From PKWO01 sp036384915 (GTDB lineage: Bacteria > Pseudomonadota > Gammaproteobacteria > Burkholderiales > Burkholderiaceae_D): 64,000 bases of DNA. Positions within the stretch are counted from its first letter, which is position 1. Each line of letters opens with the position of its first letter. The notes under the pieces are model-generated. The model saw only the letters and a list, made by a program, of their open reading frames with translations, had not been told where the DNA came from and made no database searches. Below are positions 16,198 through 28,608 of this stretch, piece after piece. Location of the stretch: NCBI GenBank assembly GCA_036384915.1, contig DASVLJ010000011.1, positions 1 through 64,000 on the forward strand, in the 5' to 3' direction. Position numbers and translations under genes: made by a program.

Positions 16198-18432
16198 ATG
16201 AGCACGAAGAACCTGAAAATGCGTCCGCTGGCACTCGCTATCGCCGCCACTTTCTGCACCGGCGCCTATGCCAATACGACGTGGGTATCGACCGCCACCA
16301 AGTCCTACACCGCGAACCATCCTGAAGCCCTGTCGGCCATGGCCGCCACACAATCGACCGAACTGGTCGCCGGCGTGCCGGTTCACGTTACGGTCAGCCT
16401 GAACGTCCGCAACAAGGCCCAACTCGACGCGCTGACCGCGGCAATCCGCGCCGGTTCGACCAACTACCTGACCACCGACCAATTCGTCGCGCAGTTCTCG
16501 CCGACGCTGGCTCAAGCCAACGCGGTCGTCGCCCACCTGCGCGCCTCCGGCTTCACGAACATCGTCGTTGCTCCCAACCGCTTGATCATCACAGCCGACG
16601 GCAGCGCAGCTTCGGTCAAGGCCGCATTCAACACCTCGCTCAAGAGCTACACCAAGAACGGTGTGCAAGGCTACGTGAACACTGCCGACGCGCAAGTGCC
16701 GCAAGCCCTGAGCGGCATCGTCCAAAGCGTGCTGGGCCTGCAAAACGTGGATCATCTGCACACGATGAACAAAAGGCCCAGCCAGAAGCTCGGCACCTTG
16801 GCCTCCGTGACGGGTCATAATGCATCGGACTTCCCGCTCATTTATGACGCCTCCAGCCTGCCGGCCGCGACCAACACCACGATCGCGATCATTTCCGAAG
16901 GCAACATCTCGCAAACGCTGACGGACCTCGCTTCGTTCGCCTCGCAAAACGGCTACCCCAATCCGACCACGCAGCAGATCAATACCGGCGCCGCCTCGTC
17001 CGACACCAGCGGCGTCGACGAATGGAACATGGACAGCCAATCCTCGCTGGCGGCAGCTGGCGGCCGCGTGCAGAAGATGATCTTCTACGTCGCCACTTCG
17101 CTGAACGACTCCGACCTGACTGCAGCTTTCAACCGCGCCGTCACCGACAACACGGCGAAGGCGATCAACGTGTCGCTGGGCGGTTGCGAAACCGGTTCCC
17201 AATCCGACGGCGGCATGGCTGCGGACGACCAGATCTTCCAGCAAGCCATGGCGCAAGGCCAGGTGTTCTCGATCTCGAGCGGCGACTCCGGCTCGAATGA
17301 ATGTAACGGCGCGGCCGGCCAAAGCTATCCCGCAACCTCGCCCTACGTCATCGCAGTCGGCGGCACCACGCTGTCGACCAACGGTACGACCTACTCCTCC
17401 GAAAGCGTCTGGAGCGGCGGCGGCGGCGGCCCCAGCGTTGCCGAATCGGCCCCGTCCTGGCAGACCAACGCAGGTGTCCTGACCGGCAGCATGCGCGGCG
17501 TGCCCGATATTTCCTTCGACGCCGACCCCAACAGCGGCGACATGGTTCTGGTCAACGGCAGCCCGACGCAAATCGGCGGCACCAGCCTGGCAGCTCCCCT
17601 GTTCGCCGGTTTCTGGACCCGTATCCAGTCGAACCACGGCAACGCCGCGCCCTACCCCGCTTCGCTGTTCTACAGCAAGACTTCCGGCGTACTGGGAGCA
17701 TTCCATGACGTCACCACCGGCAACAACGGCGGCTACAGCGCCAAGTCGGGCTGGGACTATGCAACGGGCTGGGGCAGTATCGACGTGGCAAAGATGAACG
17801 CACAAGTGAGCACGCCTACGCCCACTCCGACTCCGACGCCGACGCCGACTCCTACCCCGACGCCGACACCCACACCTACGCCGACTCCGACTCCGACGCC
17901 TACCCCCACCCCGACGCCGACGCCCACACCTACGCCGACGCCTACCCCCACCCCGACGCCCACTCCGACGCCGACCAACGTGATCAAGAACGGCGGTTTC
18001 GAATCCGGCGCGACGAGCTGGACCGACCCGAGCGGCGACATCGGCAACTGGTCCGGCGAACCTGCCTATGCCGGTTCGTATGACGCCTGGATGGCCGGCT
18101 ACGACAGTGCCAGCGAAAAGCTGTACCAGACCGTGTCGATTCCCTCGACGATCACGAAAGCGACCTTGAGCTTCGAGTTGCACATCGACACCAACGAGTC
18201 CGGCTCGACTGGATACGACTTCTTCAAGGTTATGGTGCGCAACAGCAGCGGCACGGTGCTGGGTACGTTGGCAACCTTCAGCAACGCCAACGCGGCATCG
18301 GGCTATCAGGCGCACAGCTACGACATGAGCGCCTACAAGGGCCAGACGGTGCAGGTGTATTTCTCCGCCACGACCGACAGTTCCTTGCCGACGAGCTTCG
18401 TCCTCGACAACGTCAGTCTGAACGTGCAGTAA
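16198..18432 (+). CDS. Secreted sedolisin-type (S53) serine-carboxyl protease with Thr-Pro linker and C-terminal beta-sandwich
   Basis: 744 residues. The signal peptide ends at AYA (residue 25). An activation prodomain follows (about 45-190), then the sedolisin catalytic domain (about 200-535). Catalytic residues are E275 and D279 in DEWNMD, the oxyanion aspartate D363 in SSGDSGS, and the nucleophile S463 in GGTSLAAP. The calcium-site motif YATGWGSIDV closes the domain. Residues 539-593 are an uninterrupted Thr-Pro alternation. The last 150 residues (NGGFESGATSW to LDNVSLNVQ) look like a carbohydrate- or surface-binding beta-sandwich. GGAGAGAG precedes the ATG. It is monocistronic with its own terminator. 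Relatives such as pseudomonalisin are acid proteases that mature by self-cleavage. Confidence 0.93.
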   Translation: MSTKNLKMRPLALAIAATFCTGAYANTTWVSTATKSYTANHPEALSAMAATQSTELVAGVPVHVTVSLNVRNKAQLDALTAAIRAGSTNYLTTDQFVAQFSPTLAQANAVVAHLRASGFTNIVVAPNRLIITADGSAASVKAAFNTSLKSYTKNGVQGYVNTADAQVPQALSGIVQSVLGLQNVDHLHTMNKRPSQKLGTLASVTGHNASDFPLIYDASSLPAATNTTIAIISEGNISQTLTDLASFASQNGYPNPTTQQINTGAASSDTSGVDEWNMDSQSSLAAAGGRVQKMIFYVATSLNDSDLTAAFNRAVTDNTAKAINVSLGGCETGSQSDGGMAADDQIFQQAMAQGQVFSISSGDSGSNECNGAAGQSYPATSPYVIAVGGTTLSTNGTTYSSESVWSGGGGGPSVAESAPSWQTNAGVLTGSMRGVPDISFDADPNSGDMVLVNGSPTQIGGTSLAAPLFAGFWTRIQSNHGNAAPYPASLFYSKTSGVLGAFHDVTTGNNGGYSAKSGWDYATGWGSIDVAKMNAQVSTPTPTPTPTPTPTPTPTPTPTPTPTPTPTPTPTPTPTPTPTPTPTPTPTPTPTPTNVIKNGGFESGATSWTDPSGDIGNWSGEPAYAGSYDAWMAGYDSASEKLYQTVSIPSTITKATLSFELHIDTNESGSTGYDFFKVMVRNSSGTVLGTLATFSNANAASGYQAHSYDMSAYKGQTVQVYFSATTDSSLPTSFVLDNVSLNVQ
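17812..17976 (+). repeat. Hexanucleotide-type tandem array encoding the Thr-Pro linker
   Basis: 55 codons alternating threonine and proline, with mixed third bases (ACG, ACC, ACT, ACA with CCT, CCG, CCC). The array is degenerate but still periodic at six bases and could change length by slippage without leaving frame. It produces a spurious Gly-Val frame on the other strand. Confidence 0.95.
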
Positions 18433-18448
18433 GCTGATGTAAATGCTC

Positions 18449-18511
18449 CGAAGGACAGCGCAATCTGTCCTTCGAGGTTGGAATTGGCCCGGGCTATGCC
18501 CGGGTTTTTTT
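18449..18511 (+). terminator. Tandem hairpins ending the sedolisin transcript
   Basis: A perfect ten-base stem (CGAAGGACAG / CTGTCCTTCG, loop of six) at 18449-18474 is followed by an intrinsic terminator CCCGGGC-TAT-GCCCGGG with seven T residues (18488-18511). The second is the terminator; the first may protect the 3' end. Confidence 0.9.
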
Positions 18512-18534
18512 CGCCTGGACAAAAGCGGCAGACG

Positions 18535-18566
18535 AAAAAAGCCCCGCTCCTTCCGGTAGCGGGGCT
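18535..18566 (-). terminator. Intrinsic terminator of purL
   Basis: On the minus strand a nine-base stem AGCCCCGCT / AGCGGGGCT with a nine-base loop is followed by six T residues. It lies about 50 bases after the purL stop. Confidence 0.88.
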
Positions 18567-18614
18567 GTTTCAGCAGCGAGGCTTGCTTAATCGGCCCAAA
18601 CTCATTGGCCCAGA

Positions 18615-22616
<4,002 letters not shown>

Positions 22617-22832
22617 GGCGTGAAGAGAGAGTGGGCAATGCGCGGCTTCATGGGCGCAGGCACTGCGGTTTCTTGGGAAGCCGACATTATACCGCGTTGC
22701 GCCCCGGCAGCCCCTCATTCACGCTGCGAATGGAGGGTATGCCTACTTTCAATTTCAATTTATGACGAGTCTTCGATAAAGTGAACTCGTCGCTCTGACA
22801 TCTTGAGCCACTTGACCACTTGGGAGGATACG

Positions 22833-23168
22833 ATGAATAGCCGCACATACCTGATCGCCGCACTGGGACTCTTCATGATGGCAGCCAGTACCGGCGCCAG
22901 CGCCCGCGAGGTGTCGCAAATCAATACCAACGACTGCCGCGTCCCGGTTTACCGGCACGACTGGGAGACATCGGAGGAAAGCGGCGACGTGCGGCTCGCC
23001 TTCCAGATCGATGCCAAGGGCAAGGTCACTGCCGTCAAGCTGGTGGAATCGAGCGGCTGGCCCGATCTGGATGCGGCTTCGGTGCGCTCGCTGAAGCAAT
23101 GCGTATTCAAGAGTGCCCCCGCATCCCTGAATTGGGAAGCGGTACGTTACACCTGGATCTTGAAATAG
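22833..23168 (+). CDS. Exported TonB C-terminal-domain protein
   Basis: 111 residues with a signal peptide (cleaved near ASA, residue 24) followed by a lone TonB C-terminal-like domain (VRLAFQIDAKGKVTAVKLVESSG, LDAASVRSLKQCVF). It has no membrane anchor or proline-rich arm, so it is not a full TonB energy transducer. Two cysteines in the mature part may form a disulfide. GGGAGGA precedes the ATG at 22833. Partner and role unknown. Confidence 0.8.
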   Translation: MNSRTYLIAALGLFMMAASTGASAREVSQINTNDCRVPVYRHDWETSEESGDVRLAFQIDAKGKVTAVKLVESSGWPDLDAASVRSLKQCVFKSAPASLNWEAVRYTWILK

Positions 23169-23175
23169 GCCGCAG

Positions 23176-23288
23176 CCAAAGGCCGTAGGGTGCGCGGGAC
23201 GCTGCAGGGGCAACCGACCGGCGGAGCGCAAGCTCCTTTTAGGCGCTTGGCGGCTTGCCCATACGATCCTCTCTTCGCGGCCTTTGGC
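23176..23288. other. Nested inverted-repeat element between two convergent genes
   Basis: Three nested inverted repeats: GCCAAAGGCC (23176-23185) with GGCCTTTGGC (23279-23288), GGGCAA (23209-23214) with TTGCCC (23255-23260), and GGAGC (23223-23227) with GCTCC (23232-23236). The innermost is followed by TTTT. The innermost hairpin could terminate the TonB-like gene. The outer arms suggest a larger structure or a small repeat element. Confidence 0.45.
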
Positions 23289-23329
23289 GGACGCTATTCA
23301 AACTTCGCGCTTTCGGGCCTCATTGGCGA

Positions 23330-23893
23330 TCAGGAAATAACGGTAGGCAGGTCGCCTGCCAGCAATTGCTGCGGCACCTGGCTGAACACATAAGATTGGC
23401 TGGCTCGATCCCAGTCGAAAATCCAGACCAGGTCAAACCGGTTCCCCGGCCAGGTTTGCGGCACGCTGGTGTCATTGCCCATGATGGCGTTGGCAATCAG
23501 GTGGATGTTTTGATGCTCCCAGGCGATCAAGGCAAAGCCGCCGCATCCCATGGCCAGCGCCGCCACTTGACCTTCCTGCCCCTTCGCCGCCTGCGTGTTG
23601 ATGCTCAAGCCGAGCTTGGCGGCAAGGGGGGTGATGGTTTCCTGCGGGCGCTCGCTCTCGCTATGCTTGGCCACGCCGGACGCGAAGAGGAATTCCGGTG
23701 TCGCAAGAGCCGGGTTTTGCAAAGCGCCGTGGCTAGGTGCAAACAGGACCGTCAACGCGCCCGCGCGCTGCCAGCCGGCGACGATCAGGGATTCGTCATC
23801 CTTCTCGCCATCGGGGTCGACGCCATGCGGCTTGCCGCTGTCAGCAGGCTTTTCCGCGTGGCGGACAATCATGATCTTGATGGTCTGGGTCAT
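23330..23893 (-). CDS. Histidine phosphatase superfamily protein
   Basis: 187 residues. The N-terminal IMIVRHAEKP (R11, H12) is the phosphate-binding RHG-type motif of the phosphoglycerate mutase-like superfamily, and ALIAWEHQNI carries the second histidine. The insertion PHGVDPDGEKDDESL is typical of a bacterial subgroup annotated only as histidine phosphatases. Substrate unknown. AGGAGAG precedes the ATG at 23893; an upstream ATG has no ribosome site. Convergent with the TonB-like gene. Confidence 0.78.
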   Translation of the reverse strand: MTQTIKIMIVRHAEKPADSGKPHGVDPDGEKDDESLIVAGWQRAGALTVLFAPSHGALQNPALATPEFLFASGVAKHSESERPQETITPLAAKLGLSINTQAAKGQEGQVAALAMGCGGFALIAWEHQNIHLIANAIMGNDTSVPQTWPGNRFDLVWIFDWDRASQSYVFSQVPQQLLAGDLPTVIS

Positions 23894-24033
23894 ACTGCTC
23901 TCCTCTTGCGCACGGTTGATGTGCACGTTCTATCGGTGCGTCTGACTATCGGCGAGCATGGCAAGTTAGTCAATCCCGCGAGCATGGGATTTGAACCAAA
24001 CCTGTCAGAGTTGACAGGTTAAATCGCGCTAAT

Positions 24034-24780
24034 TCAGTGGGAGCGGACCTTTTTCATCGCTTCGATCAGCGCAATGCGAAGCGCCACACTGTTGGCAATA
24101 CCCATGCCGCGCCCGATTCCCGAGGCGACGCGGCTGTGCGCGTAGATATCGTATTCCACCACGCGCGTCTTTACCCCGATCGCGTATTGCAGCCAATCGG
24201 CCAGGGCATCGACAGCCTTTCCGGCCGGCACGTCGCGCACGCTCTTTTCCCGCACCATGGCAGTAGCGAGATAGGCGACGCAAAACGCCTCGCCTTCGCA
24301 CTGGTATTTTTCGATATTGCGCAGCACGGCGATACTGGCACAAAGAGAGATTTCATCGACCGCGCGGCCGAGCAATTGGTTGTCGAGCGCGCTCGCTTCG
24401 GCACGCATCTTGTTGATGTCGGATGCATTGGCCGCGGCTTCCTTCAAGGCGATGGCGAGCTGGCCGTCCACGGCCTGGATGTCGTCGCTGCTCCAGTCCG
24501 GGCCATAGCCGCTCTGGCTCATCAAATCGCGCGCCTCGCGGCGCAGATTCACGCAAAGCTCATCGGCCTTGGCGAATTGATGGCGCAGGGCAGCAAGTTT
24601 TTCGTGATGGGACTCGAAGCTGCCGACGGCAGTGGCAATCGACTCGCCGAGCACGGCGTCGGACAAGATTTCCTCCACGATGGGCGATGCACTTTCCACT
24701 ACGCTGTGCAACAGCACCTTCCAAGGAGGCAACTCCTCGCGCTGGACCGCATCGAGATCGTGATGAAATAATTCGCTCAT
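24034..24780 (-). CDS. Unrecognised 248-residue cytoplasmic protein
   Basis: No family recognised. There is no signal peptide or membrane segment. The first 130 residues are predicted mostly helical and partly heptad-like (HEKLAALRHQFAKADELCVNLRREA). The C-terminal part is more compact and glycine-containing (SRVASGIGRGMGIANSVALRIALIEAMKKV). Codon use looks native and the frame is intact, so it is probably a real gene. It stands alone, upstream of a region with inverted repeats. Confidence 0.65.
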   Translation of the reverse strand: MSELFHHDLDAVQREELPPWKVLLHSVVESASPIVEEILSDAVLGESIATAVGSFESHHEKLAALRHQFAKADELCVNLRREARDLMSQSGYGPDWSSDDIQAVDGQLAIALKEAAANASDINKMRAEASALDNQLLGRAVDEISLCASIAVLRNIEKYQCEGEAFCVAYLATAMVREKSVRDVPAGKAVDALADWLQYAIGVKTRVVEYDIYAHSRVASGIGRGMGIANSVALRIALIEAMKKVRSH

Positions 24781-24840
24781 GCTCGCGTGCTGACGCTTCT
24801 GTCAAAAGCCGCGAGCCGAAAGAGAACGCTAATGGCTCAC

Positions 24841-24908
24841 GGGGCGATACTTACTTTACAACAACAATACACTTGGGAAACAGTATATTGAGTGTAATGC
24901 ATCGCCCC
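24841..24908. repeat. Inverted-repeat element in the intergenic space
   Basis: GGGGCGAT (24841-24848) pairs perfectly with ATCGCCCC (24901-24908). Inside it TACACT (24868-24873) pairs with AGTGTA (24891-24896). A further CCCC/GGGG pair follows (24905-24924). No target-site duplication is evident. It could be a structured leader, a terminator for the upstream fragment or a small mobile remnant. Confidence 0.4.
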
Positions 24909-24967
24909 CATGATCATAAGGGGAACTTGCAACTAAAAGCCACAGTTCCTTGGCTTACATTTAACGA

Positions 24968-26226
24968 TTACCTGCCCGATCCTGATCCGCGGTTTTGTTC
25001 CAGATTAGGCAAGAGGGCCGCCACTATGCCAAGCAAAGGCAGATAGGCGCAGAGCTGGTAGACATAGGCAATGCTGGTCCGGTCGGCCAGATTGCCCAGC
25101 ACGGCAGCACCGATGCCGCCCATGCCGAAAGCGAAGCCGAAGAACAAACCGGATACCATGCCGATACGTCCCGGCAGTAATTCCTGCGCATAAACAAGGA
25201 TGGCGGAGAAGGCCGAAGCGAGGATGACGCCGATCACAACGACCAGCACGCCAGTCCAGAACAGGTTGGTATGGGGAGCGCCAGCGTGAACGGCGCTACA
25301 CCAAGGATGGAGGCCCAGATCACATACTTGCGGCCGATGCGGTCGCCTACCGGGCCGCCGACCACGGTGCCGACCGCAACCGCGAACAGGAAGGCGAACA
25401 AGTAAAGCTGGGCGCTTTGCACCGACAACTGGAACTTGCCGATCAGGTAGAACGTGAAGTAATTGCCGATGCTGGCCATATAAAAGTACTTCGAGAAAAT
25501 CAGCAGCAGAAGGATGCCGACCGAGGTGGCGACGCGCCCGCGCGACAGATTGACCGGCGTCGCCTTGCGCGCCGCCTTGCCGCGCGCCCCGAGATGATGA
25601 TGCGCATACCATCTGCTGACCTGGGAGAGGATGGCGATGGCGGTCAGCGCCGCCAAGGCGAACCAGGCGACGGCGCGCTGGCCGTGCGGCACCACGACAG
25701 CCGCCGCCAGTACCGGTCCCACCGAAGTCCCGAGATTGCCGCCGACCTGGAATACCGATTGCGCCAGGCCATGCTTGCCGCCCGATGCCATGCGCGCCAC
25801 GCGCGAGGATTCGGGATGGAATACCGAAGAGCCGGTGCCGACCAGGGCTGCCGCGATCAATACGATATAAAAGTTAGGCGCCATGGCCAGCAGCAGGATG
25901 CCGCTGAGCGTGAATGCCATGCCGACCGGCAGCGAATAAGGCTGAGGCTTCTTATCGGTATACATGCCGACCACGGGCTGCAGCAGCGATGCCGTGACCT
26001 GGTAGGTGAGCGTGATCAAACCGATCTGCGCGAAACTGAGAGCAAACTCCCCTTTCAAGACCGGGTAGATTGCCATCACCAGGGACTGGATCATGTCGTT
26101 CAACATATGCGAGACGCTGATTGCGCCCAACACCTTGAACGACGTGTCGTTGCTTGAGTTTGTCTGCGCCGGCGCGGCCGGGCCGATTGGCGCAGCGATG
26201 TCGACTGCCTTGATCCTTGTTTCCAT
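24968..26226 (-). pseudogene. fsr: MFS transporter of the fosmidomycin-resistance (Fsr) family, frameshifted
   Basis: Drug-efflux-type MFS permease. The first reading frame starts at METRIKAVD (26226, AAGG upstream) and carries HMLNDMIQSLVMAIYPVLKG and SSVFHPESSRVARMASGG, both hallmarks of the Fsr family. Near 25273-25276 it runs into a shifted frame after FTLALP. The missing C-terminal part (NLFWTGVLVVVIG to LPNLEQNRG) continues at once in the next frame to 24968. The break is at a run of four G residues on the plus strand, and one extra base would restore the frame. Joined, the protein is about 419 residues, close to the family's usual 400. It is either a real pseudogene or a homopolymer read error. 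Confidence 0.85.
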
Positions 26227-26271
26227 GTTGCCTTCCCGTTTTGGACTGCAAACAGAATAAAGGTAAAATAA

Positions 26272-27099
26272 ATGTCTGTCTTGCTGCAAAGAGGCAGGAA
26301 CTTTCGCAAAATGGACATCAACCCGCATCCCCTCTCCGGCGGTTATGACCGCACTTCCTCGCCCGTCATGGGCAAGGCCGTCAATTACGGCAAGGACTAC
26401 GTCACAGTGCGCCATCGCCATCCGACTGCGCAATTGATCCACGCCGTCCATGGCGTGATGGTGGTGGCGACCGATGCGGGGCAATGGATCGTGCCGCCCA
26501 CGCGCGGCATCTGGATGCCTGCGCAGACCGAGCATTGGGTACGCGCCATCGGCGAGGTGCATATGCGCACCTTATATATCCATCAAGACGCCCTGCCCGG
26601 CTTGCCTACCGAATGCAAGGCAGTGGGCATTTCCCCCTTGCTGCGCGAGTTGATCCTGGAAGCGATACACGTCAAACAACCTTACGCGGAGGACACCCGC
26701 GACGGGCGCTTGATGCGCCTGCTGCTCGATGAAGTCAATGTCTTGCCCGGCCTGCCCCTGCATCTGCCGCAACCGAACGACCCGCGCTTGCTGCATATCT
26801 GCGAAACGCTCGCCCTGCGGCCGGACGATGCTTCCACACTGACAGACTGGGCCGCGCGCCTGAAAATCGACGTGAAGACGATACAGCGGTTGTTCGACAA
26901 GGAAACCGGGATGAGCTTCGGCCAGTGGCGTCAGCAGGCAAGATTGCTGGCCGCACTGGAGCAACTGGGCGCGGGGCGCAAGGTGGTCGATGTGGCCTTG
27001 AACATGGGCTACGCCAGCCCCGGGGCTTTCGCCACCATGTTCAAGCGCCAGTTCGGCGTGGCACCCTCCGGCTTTTTCGCCGCGGGCGCCACGACTTGA
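26272..27099 (+). CDS. AraC-family transcriptional regulator
   Basis: 275 residues: an N-terminal cupin-like sensing domain (QLIHAVHGVMVVATDAGQW, PPTRGIWMPAQTEH) and two C-terminal helix-turn-helix motifs (STLTDWAARLKIDVKTIQRLF and VVDVALNMGYASPGAFATMFKRQFG). Divergent from the fsr-type transporter with a 45-base gap, so it probably controls it. AAAGG lies upstream of the ATG at 26272; an ATG at 26311 is a possible alternative. If fsr is dead, the regulator has lost its apparent target. Confidence 0.88.
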   Translation: MSVLLQRGRNFRKMDINPHPLSGGYDRTSSPVMGKAVNYGKDYVTVRHRHPTAQLIHAVHGVMVVATDAGQWIVPPTRGIWMPAQTEHWVRAIGEVHMRTLYIHQDALPGLPTECKAVGISPLLRELILEAIHVKQPYAEDTRDGRLMRLLLDEVNVLPGLPLHLPQPNDPRLLHICETLALRPDDASTLTDWAARLKIDVKTIQRLFDKETGMSFGQWRQQARLLAALEQLGAGRKVVDVALNMGYASPGAFATMFKRQFGVAPSGFFAAGATT

Positions 27100-27110
27100 T
27101 CCTTGATTTT

Positions 27111-28451
27111 TTAATCCTTGATTTCCAAGGCGCGATTCAGGCTCAGGGCAGCCAGCGAGCTGACGGCGCCGGAAAGCAGGTAGAGGCTCACGTAAGCCAG
27201 GCCGAAGTGGGCCGATAAGCCCAGCGCGACGAGCGGAGCAAATGCCGCACCGACCAGCCACGAAATATCCGAGGTCAAGGCCGCGCCGGTATAACGGTAT
27301 TGCGCCGTGAAGTTCGCCGTCACTGCGCCGGCGGCCTGACCGTAAGACAGGCCGAGCAAGATGAAGCCGGCGATGATGAAAGTGTTTTCGCCAGCCTCGC
27401 CGCCGCCCATCAGGCTCGGCACGGAAGCGGAGAACAGTGCAATCAGCGCCGCCAGGCTGCCCAGCGTGGTGCGCCGGCCAAGGCGGTCCGCGACGATGCC
27501 CGACACGATCACAGCGCCGGCCATCAGCGCGGCGCCGATGACTTGAATGAGCAGGAAATGGCTCATGCTGCGCGGCGAATAGATGCTGATCCATGACAAG
27601 GGAAACACGGTCACCAGATGAAACAGCGCATAGCTGCCCAGGGCCGCCATGGCGCCGATGATGATATTGCGGCCTTGTGTGCGCAACATGTCCAGCGTAT
27701 TGGTCGGCTCCAGTTCACGCTCGTTCAAAAGGCGTGCATAGCCGTCGGTCGAAACCAGGCGCAGGCGGGCAAACAACGCAACAACGTTGATGGCGAAGGC
27801 AACGTAGAATGGATAGCGCCAGCCCCAGTCGAGAAAGTCGGCACTGTCCAGATGCGAAATCAGGAAAGAGAACAGGCCCCCGGCAATCATGAAACCGATC
27901 GGGGCGCCCAGTTGTCCCAGCATGGCGTACCAACCGCGCTTGTTTTGCGGCGCATTGAGCGCCAGCAAAGACGGCAATCCATCCCAGGAACCGCCCACCG
28001 CGATGCCCTGGCCGATGCGGAAGATCGATAGCAGGACAATGGAGGCAAAACCCAGATGCGAGTATGTCGGCAGGAAAGCAATGCCGGCCGTGGAAATACC
28101 CATCAGGAACAGCGCGGCCGTCAGCTTGGTTTCGCGCCCGAAGTGTTTCTGAATTTGCATGAAGGCAACAGTCCCGATGGGACGTGCAAGGAAGGCAAAA
28201 GTGAAAACGGTGAAGGCGTATAGCGTGCCTTCGAGTTTTTGCTCAAACGGAAAGAATACTGTCGGAAATACCAGCACCGAGGCAATGGCATAGACGAAAA
28301 AGTCAAAATACTCCGAAGCTCGTCCGATGATCACGCCAACTGCGATTTCGCCGGGCGCGACCTTGCCGTCGGTGGCTTCTGAATAAGGCGATTCGCTGGA
28401 GCGATGTTGACCAGCGTGCAAAACCCCGGAAGGGCTAGGAGTATGGTTCAT
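27111..28451 (-). CDS. MFS transporter, metabolite:H+ symporter (MHS) family
   Basis: 446 residues, twelve expected membrane segments. GRASEYFDFFVYAIASVLVFP and RPIGTVAFMQIQKHFGR fit the MHS group (relatives of ProP, KgtP and CitA), and ADRLGRRTTLG is the MFS loop motif between the halves. It is probably a proton symporter for an organic acid, but the substrate cannot be told. The first 30 residues are polar and loop-like. No operon partner; it sits between the AraC gene and cyoA. Two copies of ATCCTTGATTT lie around its 3' end. Confidence 0.88.
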   Translation of the reverse strand: MNHTPSPSGVLHAGQHRSSESPYSEATDGKVAPGEIAVGVIIGRASEYFDFFVYAIASVLVFPTVFFPFEQKLEGTLYAFTVFTFAFLARPIGTVAFMQIQKHFGRETKLTAALFLMGISTAGIAFLPTYSHLGFASIVLLSIFRIGQGIAVGGSWDGLPSLLALNAPQNKRGWYAMLGQLGAPIGFMIAGGLFSFLISHLDSADFLDWGWRYPFYVAFAINVVALFARLRLVSTDGYARLLNERELEPTNTLDMLRTQGRNIIIGAMAALGSYALFHLVTVFPLSWISIYSPRSMSHFLLIQVIGAALMAGAVIVSGIVADRLGRRTTLGSLAALIALFSASVPSLMGGGEAGENTFIIAGFILLGLSYGQAAGAVTANFTAQYRYTGAALTSDISWLVGAAFAPLVALGLSAHFGLAYVSLYLLSGAVSSLAALSLNRALEIKD

Positions 28452-28608
28452 ATGCTTGTCTCTTTAATATTGATTTAAACATAGGAACCAAGGCGTCAAC
28501 ATTTGTTCCCCTAGATGCTTAGACCCAGGGTGGGACAAAACGTCCAATCGCCAAGGTTGACCCGTGCAGTTACATTATCACAATTTGAAGCTAGCGGAAC
28601 CTCCCTAC

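Noticed and set aside
17812..17976. Possible CRISPR or non-coding tandem repeat
   Set aside because: Six-base period without spacers, inside a coding frame that encodes a proper linker.
17757..18047. Gly-Val repeat frame on the minus strand
   Set aside because: Simply the complement of the Thr-Pro linker array.
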